Shown here in pieces: positions 1 to 7,634 of a stretch of 64,000 nucleotides of DNA. Below the pieces are notes generated by a model that searched no databases, had not been told where the DNA came from, and saw only the letters and a program-made list of their open reading frames with translations. The stretch's first letter is position 1, and each line of letters starts with the position of its first letter. Position numbers and translations under genes: made by a program. This stretch comes from an uncultured Agathobaculum sp. (GTDB taxonomy: Bacteria > Bacillota > Clostridia > Oscillospirales > Butyricicoccaceae), in contig NZ_CALWJK010000003.1 in assembly GCF_944380975.1 (NCBI RefSeq), positions 1 through 64,000 of the forward strand, read 5' to 3'.

Positions 1-1
1 T

Positions 2-547
2 GGCTATGTGCAGTCCTTCGCGGATTCTCCGCTGGATGATTTGAACATTGGCGAATCTATTTATTTGCAAATCATTCATAATGCACGCGACTATGTCTAT
101 ATTACGACGCCTTACTTGGTGCTGGATAACGAGATGATTACGGCGCTGACCATTGCGGCGCAATCCGGTGTGGATGTGCGCATCCTGACGCCGGGCATTC
201 CGGATAAAAAGCTGGTCTATATGATTACCCGTTCGTATTACCAGCAGCTGCATCGCGCCGGAGTGAAAATCTATGAATACCGTCCGGGTTTTTTGCATGC
301 AAAAAGTATTGTGTCGGACGATGCAACCGCAGTGGTTGGCACGATCAATATGGATTTTCGGTCATTCTTTCTGCATTTTGAATGCGCCACTTGCTTTTAT
401 AACAGCTCAGTCGTTGGTGCAGTCAAACAGGATATTTTGGAAACGATCAATGTCAGCCGTCAAATTACAGATGAATGGCTGCACAGGATTCGTTGGTTGC
501 GCTCGATCGCAGCAAGTGTACTGCGTTTGTTTGCTCCCTTACTATAA
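2..547 (+). CDS. Cardiolipin synthase, C-terminal part (partial)
   Basis: The reading frame is open from the first bases of the window, so the start lies upstream; the first in-window GTG is probably internal. About 181 residues remain, the C-terminal third of a phospholipase-D-superfamily cardiolipin synthase (usually near 480-510 residues). The second HKD motif is visible as HAKSIVSDD followed by GTINMDFRS, giving the catalytic His, Lys and Asp and the GTxNxDxRS tail. These enzymes join two phosphatidylglycerols to make cardiolipin at the inner face of the membrane. The N-terminal membrane segments and first HKD motif lie outside the window. It is separated by 53 bases from the ThrE-like gene. 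Family assignment is firm; which paralogue cannot be said. Confidence 0.9.
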   Translation, partial: GYVQSFADSPLDDLNIGESIYLQIIHNARDYVYITTPYLVLDNEMITALTIAAQSGVDVRILTPGIPDKKLVYMITRSYYQQLHRAGVKIYEYRPGFLHAKSIVSDDATAVVGTINMDFRSFFLHFECATCFYNSSVVGAVKQDILETINVSRQITDEWLHRIRWLRSIAASVLRLFAPLL

Positions 548-600
548 TTGGTTGGGGTAAGTGGTGACGACCCGAGAAGGTATCGGGAGGGATGAAAACG

Positions 601-1362
601 ATGCAGCAGCAAGAGCAGACTTTGTTTGCAATATTGGATGCAGGGGAACTGCTGTTGACTGCGGGAGCAGAGGTAGCCCGTGTGGAAGATACCATTCGCC
701 GTATGGCGCGTGCATACGGCTTTGTGCGCACCGACGTGCTCACGATTACAGCCAGCATGGTCGTGACGGTACAGGCGGCGGATGGGGAGGTGTTCACCCA
801 GACGCGTCGTATCCTGAGACGAGAAACCGATATGCGGCGGATCGAAGCGATCAACGCATTATCAAGGACAGTTTGTCAGAATACCCTGCCGCTGGATGAG
901 CTGCGCATGCGGATCGAGGAGATACGCAGTATGCCGGAAGGTTCAAAGTGGCGGTTGCCTGCGGCGTATCTGCTGATTGCTGGCTCGTTTGCGGTGTTCT
1001 TTGGCGGCTCGTGGCGGGATGGCATCGCGGCGATGCTGTGCAGCATGGTATTATATGCCGTTGGGCGTGTTGGAGTGCGTATCCGTTTGCAGCCTATCGT
1101 ATTGACGGTAATTAGTGCTGCACTGATGTGTCTTGCAGCGCTGATCACTGTCAAAGCCGGTCTGGGACAAGGACTGGATTATATCATCATCGGTAATATC
1201 ATGCTGTTGATTCCGGGTATTGCGCTGGTAACTTCGCTGCGCGACATGATTGTAGGCGATACCATCAGTGGCTTGCTCGGTGCATGCGAAGCTCTTTTAC
1301 GAGCGATTGCGATTGCTGCCGGCTGTGCTTTGGTGCTGATGCAGGTGGGAGGCGCAGGATGA
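601..1362 (+). CDS. ThrE-type threonine/serine exporter, N-terminal-type subunit
   Basis: 253 residues with a soluble N-terminal region (about residues 1-115) carrying the conserved GELLLTAGAEVARVEDTI segment of the ThrE/DUF1212 family, then about five hydrophobic segments with the motif IPGIALVTSLRDMIVGD. ThrE family proteins export threonine and serine; in many Firmicutes the protein is split in two, as here with the next gene. Two starts are possible: ATG at 592 lies one base from the GGGAGG ribosome site (585-590), while ATG at 601 has a normal gap of ten bases, so I chose 601. The stop overlaps the next start as ATGA, indicating translational coupling. Substrate is inferred from the family only. 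Confidence 0.88.
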   Translation: MQQQEQTLFAILDAGELLLTAGAEVARVEDTIRRMARAYGFVRTDVLTITASMVVTVQAADGEVFTQTRRILRRETDMRRIEAINALSRTVCQNTLPLDELRMRIEEIRSMPEGSKWRLPAAYLLIAGSFAVFFGGSWRDGIAAMLCSMVLYAVGRVGVRIRLQPIVLTVISAALMCLAALITVKAGLGQGLDYIIIGNIMLLIPGIALVTSLRDMIVGDTISGLLGACEALLRAIAIAAGCALVLMQVGGAG

Positions 1363-1817
1363 ATACGCAAATGGTATTACAGGTAGCGATGGCAACAATT
1401 GGTGCCATGGGATTTGGATTGCTGTTTCATATGTCAGGCGGGCGGCTGTTAGCAATTACGTTGGGCGGTGCAGCCAACTGGATTTTCTATCTGATAGGCA
1501 TGGAAGTTTACCATGACCGCGTAATCGCGTTTTTCGTTGCTGCATTGGCAACGGCAGTTCTGGCGGAAATTATGGCACGTCTCATGAAAACACCGGTCAT
1601 TACGCTCTTGGTACCGATGCTTGTTCCCTTGATTCCGGGTGGCGATTTATACTATACTACGCTTGCATTGGTACAAGGAGATATGGAAGCTTTCGCACAG
1701 TATGGTGGGATGTTCATTCGTGAAGCAGGCGCCATTTCTTTTGGGATCATTCTGGTCGCGTGTGTCGTGCAGACAGCGTTTCGTCTGTGGATGCTGTTTC
1801 GGGAGCGAAAAGTATAA
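1359..1817 (+). CDS. ThrE-type exporter, C-terminal-type small subunit (DUF3815-like)
   Basis: 152 residues, almost entirely hydrophobic, with about four to five membrane segments and the family motif VPMLVPLIPGGDLYYT near residues 85-100. This matches the second half of split ThrE transporters (ThrE_2/DUF3815). ATG at 1359 overlaps the upstream stop (ATGA) and has a GGTGGGAGG-like ribosome site in the end of the upstream gene, so the two are expressed together and presumably form one transporter. A strong inverted repeat directly after the stop ends the operon. An earlier in-frame ATG at 1284 would lie deep inside the upstream gene and is unlikely. Confidence 0.87.
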   Translation: MNTQMVLQVAMATIGAMGFGLLFHMSGGRLLAITLGGAANWIFYLIGMEVYHDRVIAFFVAALATAVLAEIMARLMKTPVITLLVPMLVPLIPGGDLYYTTLALVQGDMEAFAQYGGMFIREAGAISFGIILVACVVQTAFRLWMLFRERKV

Positions 1818-1855
1818 AAGCGTTCTGCACGATAGAAATGTTGCAGAACGCTTTT
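1816..1855. terminator. Bidirectional intrinsic terminator
   Basis: A perfect 14-bp inverted repeat (1816-1829 and 1842-1855) starts with AAAA and ends with TTTT, so it can end transcription from the ThrE operon on the plus strand and from the PadR/HAAS operon on the minus strand, whose stop codon it touches. Confidence 0.85.
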
Positions 1856-2177
1856 AAAACAGGAAATAGGACAAAAGATAGGTCAGACAGCCGGCAATTG
1901 CAGCCCAAATGAGAAAGGTCAGGAACAGGCAAAATAAATAGCTGACCGGAAAGCGGGCATAACGCAGTTGTTCGCCCAACTCATCTGGGTTTCCCATGCT
2001 GCGAAGCGCTGTGGAAACAGCTTGCTCATGCGTATCGCCACGATCCTGCTCCAGATATTCCACATGGGATAGGATGTGATCGGTCAATTCACGCCGTATG
2101 CGTGCGCGATAGGGTGGCCAAAATAAGTGGCGGCACACCTGATTGAGATAACGGGCAATTCGCTCATCCGGGGACAC
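1854..2177 (-). CDS. HAAS/DUF1700-type small membrane protein
   Basis: 107 residues: an N-terminal helical HAAS-like (permease-prefix) domain, about residues 1-75, containing RARIRRELTDHILSHVEYLE and ALRSMGNPDELGEQL, followed by one long or two short membrane helices (about 80-107). Such proteins commonly sit directly after a PadR regulator and are thought to regulate or assist membrane proteins; their biochemical role is not settled. I chose the GTG at 2177 because GGAGG (2186-2190) lies eight bases upstream. The gene overlaps the end of padR by 14 bases, indicating translational coupling. No DUF4097 partner, often found in such operons, follows here. Confidence 0.8.
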   Translation of the reverse strand: MSPDERIARYLNQVCRHLFWPPYRARIRRELTDHILSHVEYLEQDRGDTHEQAVSTALRSMGNPDELGEQLRYARFPVSYLFCLFLTFLIWAAIAGCLTYLLSYFLF

Positions 2178-2514
2178 ATGCTTCACCTCCGACGACTTTG
2201 CCGAATTGCTTGCAGAAGGATTCCCATTCGCGGCGGCAGCGCGCAAGTGTTTTAACGCCTTGGCGAGTGAGCTGATAATAGCGACGGCGACGTCCCGCGT
2301 CGGACGCACGTTCGTAAGAGCGAACCTCGCCGCGTGCTTCCAGGCTGTGTAGGATGGGGTAGAGTGTGCCTTCTTTCATGGAGAAGGTCTGATCTGAGCG
2401 ACATTCCAGCTCGCGAATGATCTGATAGCCGTACTTATCGGCATCTTCTAAAAGGGCGAGGACAAGCAATGTGTTGCTTCCTGGAAAAGCAGAATCATTT
2501 TTCTTGCGTGACAA
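2164..2514 (-). CDS. PadR-family transcriptional regulator
   Basis: 116 residues with the PadR winged-helix core: LLVLALLEDADKYGYQIIRE (about 14-33), then FSMKEGTLYPILHSLEARG and a basic wing with RRYYQLTRQG. PadR proteins are dimeric repressors that often respond to small hydrophobic ligands or membrane stress and autoregulate. The TTG at 2514 is preferred because GGGAGGTG lies about six bases upstream. The C-terminal part is short, as in PadR-s1 proteins. A consensus promoter and a palindrome lie immediately upstream, so autorepression is likely. The end of the gene overlaps the HAAS gene, with which it forms one unit. Confidence 0.92.
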   Translation of the reverse strand: MSRKKNDSAFPGSNTLLVLALLEDADKYGYQIIRELECRSDQTFSMKEGTLYPILHSLEARGEVRSYERASDAGRRRRYYQLTRQGVKTLARCRREWESFCKQFGKVVGGEACVPG

Positions 2515-2529
2515 AAGAAACACCTCCCA

Positions 2530-2550
2530 ATACCTCGATTGTCGATGTAT
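2530..2550. promoter_or_regulatory. Palindromic operator candidate for PadR
   Basis: Perfectly symmetric arms ATAC-N-TCGA-N3-TCGA-N-GTAT lie between the -10 box and the ribosome site of padR. PadR family proteins bind dyads of this size in their own promoters. Binding by this PadR is inferred from position and symmetry only. Confidence 0.6.
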
Positions 2551-2554
2551 CCAT

Positions 2555-2583
2555 AGTATATCCCGGCAAATGGAATGTGTCAA
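2555..2583 (-). promoter_or_regulatory. Promoter of the padR-HAAS operon
   Basis: On the minus strand TTGACA (2583-2578) and TATACT (2560-2555) are 17 bp apart, a near-consensus housekeeping promoter. Confidence 0.75.
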
Positions 2584-2610
2584 ACGCTTTGTTCGGTCAA
2601 ACGCTTTGTT
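2579..2610. repeat. Two 15-bp direct repeats, 17-bp period
   Basis: GTCAAACGCTTTGTT occurs at 2579-2593 and again at 2596-2610. The first copy overlaps the -35 box of the padR promoter and the second lies just upstream of the divergent plus-strand promoter. The spacing is about 1.6 helix turns, which could suit a regulator binding in tandem, but no protein can be assigned. Confidence 0.7.
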
Positions 2611-2621
2611 ACCAAAAACCC

Positions 2622-2650
2622 TTGCTTTATGAGGATATTTCCTGTATAAT
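2622..2650 (+). promoter_or_regulatory. Promoter of the small export-type membrane protein gene
   Basis: TTGCTT (2622-2627) and TATAAT (2645-2650) with a 17-bp spacer, 37 bases before the ATG at 2688. Confidence 0.7.
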
Positions 2651-2687
2651 AATCAAGTATCTGTTCACTATGGAGGATGAGAGAACG

Positions 2688-3179
2688 ATGTTTACCGATT
2701 TGTTCAACTGGCTGCTTGGCGCGGGGCGTGAGCTTGCGGTTGTGATTATTTCTATGATGCCGTTGGTGGAGCTGCGCGGTGCAGTCCCGCTTGGCGTTGC
2801 GGTTGGTATGCCGGAAGCGACATTGATTCCGCTCGCGATTCTTGGCAATATGCTTCCCATTCCGTTTCTGCTGTTTTTTGGTGAAAAAATTTTGGACTGG
2901 GTATGCACACTGCCGCCTTTGACCAAATTTGCAACTGCCTATAAGCAAAAGCTGCTTTCCAAGACCGATCAGGTTACAAAATATGCACGTATTGGTTTGT
3001 TCCTGTTTGTGGCAATTCCGCTGCCGGGTACTGGAGCATGGTCGGGGGCACTGATTGCTACCATTTTGAAAATGCCGAAAACAAAGGCGCTGTTATCCAT
3101 TTTGGCGGGCGTTATTACGGCAGGTATCATTATGTTGATGGCATCCCACAGCGTGATTGGTGTAGTCAATTTGTTTTAA
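2688..3179 (+). CDS. Putative small multidrug export protein (Sm_multidrug_ex family)
   Basis: 163 residues with about four hydrophobic segments. The motifs MMPLVELRGAVPLGVA near residues 20-35, LGNMLPIPFLLFFGEKIL, and IPLPGTGAWSGALIA are those of the PF06695-type family named as putative small multidrug exporters. The name is historical; transport has not been shown for most members. ATG at 2688 follows GGAGG (2672-2676) by eleven bases; an in-frame ATG at 2670 would leave the ribosome site inside the gene. It is divergent from padR and ends in a strong terminator, so it is monocistronic. Whether PadR also controls it is open. Confidence 0.8.
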   Translation: MFTDLFNWLLGAGRELAVVIISMMPLVELRGAVPLGVAVGMPEATLIPLAILGNMLPIPFLLFFGEKILDWVCTLPPLTKFATAYKQKLLSKTDQVTKYARIGLFLFVAIPLPGTGAWSGALIATILKMPKTKALLSILAGVITAGIIMLMASHSVIGVVNLF

Positions 3180-3180
3180 A

Positions 3181-3215
3181 AAATGCGTCCGGACAACACT
3201 CCGGACGCATTTTTT
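3181..3215. terminator. Bidirectional intrinsic terminator
   Basis: An 11-bp GC-rich stem (ATGCGTCCGGA, 3183-3193, with 3200-3210), six-base loop, with A-runs before and T-runs after. It separates two convergent genes. Confidence 0.9.
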
Positions 3216-3224
3216 GATATTAAC

Positions 3225-4667
3225 TTAAATGCGGCAGGCTTCCAGCAAGGCATGCTTGCAGTCCCACAGCTTTTGAGACAAATCCACAAAATAGGTTTGC
3301 GGATTTTCAAAACGTTTGATTTGTTCCCAAAGCGTATCCACTTCAGATAGGCAGTAATTACGGATCGAGCTGATATCTGGGCTGGTATATACGCAGCGAC
3401 CTGCTTTGAACAGCTGAACGCGAAGCGGACGAACAGTATAATCAGTAACGACACGTTTCTTCCACGTATGGATCGGATGGAACAGGGTATAGGGCTGGTT
3501 GCTGTCAATCACTTCGTCATGAATCGTCAGCACATCGCCCAGTGCTTTGCCGGTCTTATTATCAAACAGACGATAGACTTGCTTAAAGTGCGGTGTGGTG
3601 ATTTTCTCTACATTTTCCGAAACCTTGATCTTGGGGATGATCTCTCCCTCAGCGTTCTCAACCGCTGCAAGTTTATAGACGCCACCAAATACCGGTTCGG
3701 ATTTGGAGGTGATCAGACGCTCGCCGATGCCGAAAGAGTCGACGCATGCACCCTGTACCAGCAAATCGCGCACCAGATATTCGTCGAGCGAGTTGGATGC
3801 CATGATCTGCATATCAAGGAAACCTGCCTCATCCAGCATTTTGCGTGCTTCGATGGAAAGATAGGCAATATCGCCGGAATCCAGACGAATGCCGCGCGGA
3901 CGAATCCCTTTTTCCTCAACCATTTCTCGGGCAACTCGCAGTGCATTCGGAACGCCCGATTTGAGGACGTTATAGGTGTCAACCAGAAAAAGGCAGTTAT
4001 CCGGATAAATATCCGCATAGGCTTTAAATGCCTCGTATTCGCTGTCAAACATTTGCACCCATGAGTGCGCCATCGTACCGCCAGCAGGAATTTTGAAATC
4101 GCGGTCAGCCAGCACGCAGGCTGTGCCCTGACAGCCGCCGATATAGGCAGCGCGTGCGCCGTAAATCGCGCCGTCATAGCCTTGCGCACGGCGCGAGCCA
4201 AATTCCAGCACCGTACGGCCCTGCGCCGCGCGTGTAATGCGGTTGGCCTTGGTGGCAATCAGGGTTTGGTGGTTGATGGTAAGCAACACCATGGTTTCCA
4301 CAAACTGCGCCTGAATCATTGGCCCAGCAACAGTGACCAGCGGCTCACCGGGGAACACGGGTGTTCCTTCCGGCACAGCCCAGACATCGCATTCAAACTT
4401 GAAATGCCGGAGATAATGCAGGAATGCTTCGGAGAAGCAGCCGCGGCCGCGCAGGTATTTGATATCTTCATCGGTAAAGTGCAGGTTTTTAAAATAGTCG
4501 ATCAGCTGTTCAACGCCGGCCATGATGGCATAGCCGCCGCCATCCGGCACACGACGAAAAAACATGTCAAAATATGCGCGGCGATCCGCGATCCCTTTTT
4601 CAAAATAGCCATGTGCCATGGTAAATTCATAAAAGTCGGTCAACATGGTCAAATTTTTGTCTGTCAT
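3225..4667 (-). CDS. pncB: Nicotinate phosphoribosyltransferase
   Basis: 480 residues. Converts nicotinate and PRPP to nicotinate mononucleotide in the Preiss-Handler NAD salvage pathway, with ATP hydrolysis. Family motifs are the N-terminal LTDFYEFTMAHGYFEKG, FGSRRAQGYDGA, GTMAHSWVQ containing the His expected to be phosphorylated, and RLDSGDIAYLS. Length matches the long bacterial form. The ATG at 4667 is preferred over upstream in-frame starts because the family's conserved N terminus begins there and an AAGGGG ribosome site lies about eleven bases upstream. The gene is transcribed alone from a promoter divergent to argG and ends at a shared terminator. Confidence 0.94.
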   Translation of the reverse strand: MTDKNLTMLTDFYEFTMAHGYFEKGIADRRAYFDMFFRRVPDGGGYAIMAGVEQLIDYFKNLHFTDEDIKYLRGRGCFSEAFLHYLRHFKFECDVWAVPEGTPVFPGEPLVTVAGPMIQAQFVETMVLLTINHQTLIATKANRITRAAQGRTVLEFGSRRAQGYDGAIYGARAAYIGGCQGTACVLADRDFKIPAGGTMAHSWVQMFDSEYEAFKAYADIYPDNCLFLVDTYNVLKSGVPNALRVAREMVEEKGIRPRGIRLDSGDIAYLSIEARKMLDEAGFLDMQIMASNSLDEYLVRDLLVQGACVDSFGIGERLITSKSEPVFGGVYKLAAVENAEGEIIPKIKVSENVEKITTPHFKQVYRLFDNKTGKALGDVLTIHDEVIDSNQPYTLFHPIHTWKKRVVTDYTVRPLRVQLFKAGRCVYTSPDISSIRNYCLSEVDTLWEQIKRFENPQTYFVDLSQKLWDCKHALLEACRI

Positions 4668-4751
4668 TGCGAAAAACGCCCCTTTGCGCACGCAAGTCGT
4701 ACGCTTTTTATTCATTCCGTGTATCTGTCTTGACACAGTACATTTATAGAT

Positions 4752-4780
4752 ATCATAGTACTATTTTGGCAAAAGTGCAA
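4752..4780 (-). promoter_or_regulatory. Promoter of pncB
   Basis: On the minus strand TTGCAC (4780-4775) and TATGAT (4757-4752) are 17 bp apart, about 85 bases before the pncB start. Confidence 0.65.
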
Positions 4781-4807
4781 GTATTTCTTGGTAACAAAAA
4801 TTCACAA

Positions 4808-4825
4808 AATGAATAAATATGCATA
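4808..4825 (+). promoter_or_regulatory. Candidate ArgR operator (ARG box)
   Basis: AATGAATAAATATGCATA closely resembles the Bacillus ARG box (roughly CATGAATAAAAATTCAAG). It lies 25 bp upstream of the -35 box of the arginine operon, followed by more AT-rich dyad-like sequence at 4830-4848 that could be a weaker second half-operator. Family knowledge predicts arginine-dependent repression by ArgR; the argR gene is not in the window. Confidence 0.6.
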
Positions 4826-4849
4826 ATATAAAATATTTATAAATTTTTC

Positions 4850-4878
4850 TTGCCAAACGATGGGAGAGGGAGTATAAT
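4850..4878 (+). promoter_or_regulatory. Promoter of the arginine operon
   Basis: TTGCCA (4850-4855) and TATAAT (4873-4878) with a 17-bp spacer. The predicted 5' leader to the argG start is only about 35 bases, so no riboswitch is expected. Confidence 0.8.
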
Positions 4879-4918
4879 GAAACAGTCGAAAAAATGACAG
4901 GCATGGAGGTCAACAGAC

Positions 4919-6172
4919 ATGGAAAAGAAATATAACAAAGTTGTTCTGGCATACTCGGGCGGTTTGGACACTTCGGTGCTCATTCCGTGGCTCAAGGAGC
5001 ATTACGGCTGCGAGGTTATCGCGGTTTCCGGCAACGTCGGTCAGGCCGGTGAGCTGGACGGTCTTGAGGAGAAGGCACTGGCTACCGGCGCGTCCAAGCT
5101 GTACATTGAAGATTTGACCAAGGAGTTTGTGGATGATTACATTATCCCGACGATGAAGGCCGGCGCAACCTATGAACAATATCTGCTGGGCACTTCGTTT
5201 GCGCGTCCGATCATTGCAAAGCGCATCGTTGAGATCGCACTCAAGGAAGGCGCGGACGCGATTTGCCACGGCTGCACAGGCAAGGGCAATGATCAGGTTC
5301 GTTTTGAACTGGCAATCCACGCCTTTGCGCCGCAGATGGATATTATTGCGCCGTGGCGTTTCTGGGAGCTGAACAGCCGCGAAAAGGAGATTGCTTACGC
5401 GGAGGCGCACAATATTCCGCTTAAGATCAATAAGGAAACCAACTATTCCAAGGATAAAAACCTGTGGCATCTGAGCCACGAGGGCCTGGATCTTGAATTG
5501 CCGTCCAACGAAGCGCCGATCAACCGTCCGGGCTTCCTCGAGCTGGGTGTATCGCCTGAGCAGGCACCCGACAAGCCGACTTACGTCACCATCCACTTTG
5601 AAAAGGGTGTTCCGACCGCGGTCGACGGTGAAGAGATGGATTCGGTTGCCATCATCGAAAAGCTCAACAAGCTCGGCGGCGAGAACGGCGTCGGCATTCT
5701 GGATATCGTCGAAAACCGTTTGGTCGGCATGAAGAGCCGCGGCGTGTACGAGACTCCGGGTGGTGCGGTGCTGTATGCGGCGCATCAGAAGCTCGAGGAG
5801 ATCACGCTCGACAAGGAGACTGCACACTACAAGGCACAGGTTGCCATGAAGTTTGGTGAACTGGTTTATAACGGCCAGTGGTACACTCCGCTGCGCAAGG
5901 CGCTGTCCGCTTTCGTTGACTCCACGCAGGAGACCGTCACCGGCGATGTCAAGCTCAAGCTGTATAAGGGCAATATCATCCCGGCATCTGTCACCTCGCC
6001 GTACAGCCTGTACTCCGAGGATATGGCAACGTTTAACGAGGATGATTGCTACGATCAGGCGGATTCCGCAGGCTTCATCAATCTGTTCGGTCTGCCGCTC
6101 AAGGTTCGTGCGCTGAATGATCAGATTCTGTATCAGAAGACCGGCAAGCACTTCCCGTCGGTAGAAAAGTAA
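4919..6172 (+). CDS. argG: Argininosuccinate synthase
   Basis: 417 residues. Joins citrulline and aspartate using ATP to give argininosuccinate, the penultimate step of arginine synthesis. The PP-loop motif [10 protein letters not shown] is at about residues 10-19, and the family segments [30 protein letters not shown] and [12 protein letters not shown] follow in order. ATG at 4919 has GGAGG about nine bases upstream. It is the first gene of an operon that runs to argF with only short gaps, so it is likely under the ARG box and promoter upstream. Codon use is strongly biased, as in highly expressed genes. Confidence 0.97.
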   Translation: MEKKYNKVVLAYSGGLDTSVLIPWLKEHYGCEVIAVSGNVGQAGELDGLEEKALATGASKLYIEDLTKEFVDDYIIPTMKAGATYEQYLLGTSFARPIIAKRIVEIALKEGADAICHGCTGKGNDQVRFELAIHAFAPQMDIIAPWRFWELNSREKEIAYAEAHNIPLKINKETNYSKDKNLWHLSHEGLDLELPSNEAPINRPGFLELGVSPEQAPDKPTYVTIHFEKGVPTAVDGEEMDSVAIIEKLNKLGGENGVGILDIVENRLVGMKSRGVYETPGGAVLYAAHQKLEEITLDKETAHYKAQVAMKFGELVYNGQWYTPLRKALSAFVDSTQETVTGDVKLKLYKGNIIPASVTSPYSLYSEDMATFNEDDCYDQADSAGFINLFGLPLKVRALNDQILYQKTGKHFPSVEK

Positions 6173-6182
6173 ATTAAATAAT

Positions 6183-6216
6183 CGTAGGGCGGCATGTCCG
6201 AACGTGCCGCCCTACG
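6183..6216. repeat. Strong hairpin between argG and argH
   Basis: A perfect 12-bp GC-rich stem (CGTAGGGCGGCA, 6183-6194, with 6205-6216) and ten-base loop. No T-run follows directly, so it is not a clear terminator. It could be an mRNA-processing or stability element, or a copy of a dispersed palindromic repeat; a genome-wide count would decide. No other copy was noticed in this window. Confidence 0.7.
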
Positions 6217-6239
6217 GGTGTTTTGTGAGGTAACGCATT

Positions 6240-7634
6240 ATGGCAAAATTATGGGCAGGACGGTTTCAGAAGGAAACCGATCTGGTGGTAAACGATTTTA
6301 ACTCGTCCATCCTGTTTGACTGCCGCTTATATAAAGAAGATATTACTGGCTCGATCGCGCATGCGACCATGTTGGGCAAGCAGGGCATCATCGAAGAGCA
6401 TGAAGCGGAAAAGATCGTAGAAGGATTGAAGGGTATCCTCAAGGATATTGAGGATGGCAAGGTGGAGTTCTCTCTCGATTACGAGGACATCCACATGAAT
6501 ATCGAGCAGCTGCTGACTGAGCGTATCGGTGATACCGGTAAGCGCCTGCATACCGGTCGCTCGCGTAACGATCAGGTAGCACTCGACATGCGCATGTATG
6601 TCAAGACCGAGATTCAAGAGATCATTTCTATGATCTGCACCTTTATGAAGGCGCTCTGCAAGAAGAGCCGTGAAAATCTGGATGCAGTCATGCCGGGTTA
6701 TACGCATTTGCAGCGTGCACAGCCGACTACGTTTGCGCATTATATGATGGCCTATGCCAACATGCTCAAGCGTGACATTGGCCGCTTGCAGGATTGTTTT
6801 GAGCGCATGGATGAAATGCCGCTTGGTTCTGGCGCTCTGGCTTCGACTACTTATCCGATCGACCGTGAGTTTGTTCGTCAGCAGCTGGGCTTTGCTCGCT
6901 TGACTGATAACTCGTTGGATGGTGTTTCCGACCGCGACTATTGTGTCGAGTTGCTTTCAGCGCTGTCTATCCTGATGATGCACTTGTCGCGTCTGTCTGA
7001 AGAAATCATTTCGTGGTGCTCTTGGGAGTTTAAGTTTATTGAGCTGGACGATGCGTATTCCACTGGCTCGTCCATCATGCCGCAGAAGAAGAATCCGGAC
7101 GTATGCGAGCTGATCCGAGGCAAGACCGGCCGTGTGTACGGCGCGCTGACCACAATGCTGACCGTGCTCAAGGGTCTGCCGCTGGCATATAACAAGGATA
7201 TGCAGGAGGACAAGGAGGCTGTGTTCGGCGCGATCGACACGGTCAAGCAGTGCCTTGAGGTATTCACGCCTATGTTCTCCACCATGACGCTGCGTCGCGA
7301 CAACATGCGCAAGGCGGCATCTGGCGGCTTTATCAATGCAACCGATTGCGCGGACTACCTGACCAAGAAGGGTATGCCGTTCCGCGATGCATACAAGACG
7401 GTCGGCCGTCTGGTCAACCAGTGCATCAAGGCGGATGAAACGCTTGAAACCATGACCATGCGTGACTTTGCCGCGATTTCGGACAAATTTGGTGATGATA
7501 TCTATGATGCACTTGATCTGCGCACTTGTGTTGCCGGCAGAAAGGTAGTCGGTGGTCCGGCGCCGCAGGAGGTTACCCGTCAGATCGACAAGATCGAGCA
7601 CTTCATCGCGGAGGTAGAAGGCGATGAAGCCTAA
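6240..7634 (+). CDS. argH: Argininosuccinate lyase
   Basis: 464 residues, the usual length. Splits argininosuccinate into arginine and fumarate. The fumarase/aspartase superfamily signature GSSIMPQKKNPDVCELIRG is intact around residue 280, and the N-terminal LWAGRFQKETD and HTGRSRNDQVALDMR segments are typical. A GTGAGG ribosome site precedes the ATG. The end overlaps the argC start by eleven bases. Cytosolic homotetramer by family knowledge. Confidence 0.97.
   Translation: MAKLWAGRFQKETDLVVNDFNSSILFDCRLYKEDITGSIAHATMLGKQGIIEEHEAEKIVEGLKGILKDIEDGKVEFSLDYEDIHMNIEQLLTERIGDTGKRLHTGRSRNDQVALDMRMYVKTEIQEIISMICTFMKALCKKSRENLDAVMPGYTHLQRAQPTTFAHYMMAYANMLKRDIGRLQDCFERMDEMPLGSGALASTTYPIDREFVRQQLGFARLTDNSLDGVSDRDYCVELLSALSILMMHLSRLSEEIISWCSWEFKFIELDDAYSTGSSIMPQKKNPDVCELIRGKTGRVYGALTTMLTVLKGLPLAYNKDMQEDKEAVFGAIDTVKQCLEVFTPMFSTMTLRRDNMRKAASGGFINATDCADYLTKKGMPFRDAYKTVGRLVNQCIKADETLETMTMRDFAAISDKFGDDIYDALDLRTCVAGRKVVGGPAPQEVTRQIDKIEHFIAEVEGDEA

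Noticed and set aside
4910..6151. Long open frame on the minus strand opposite argG
   Set aside because: Its sequence is an anti-sense shadow of strongly biased argG codons, with no ribosome site or recognisable motif.
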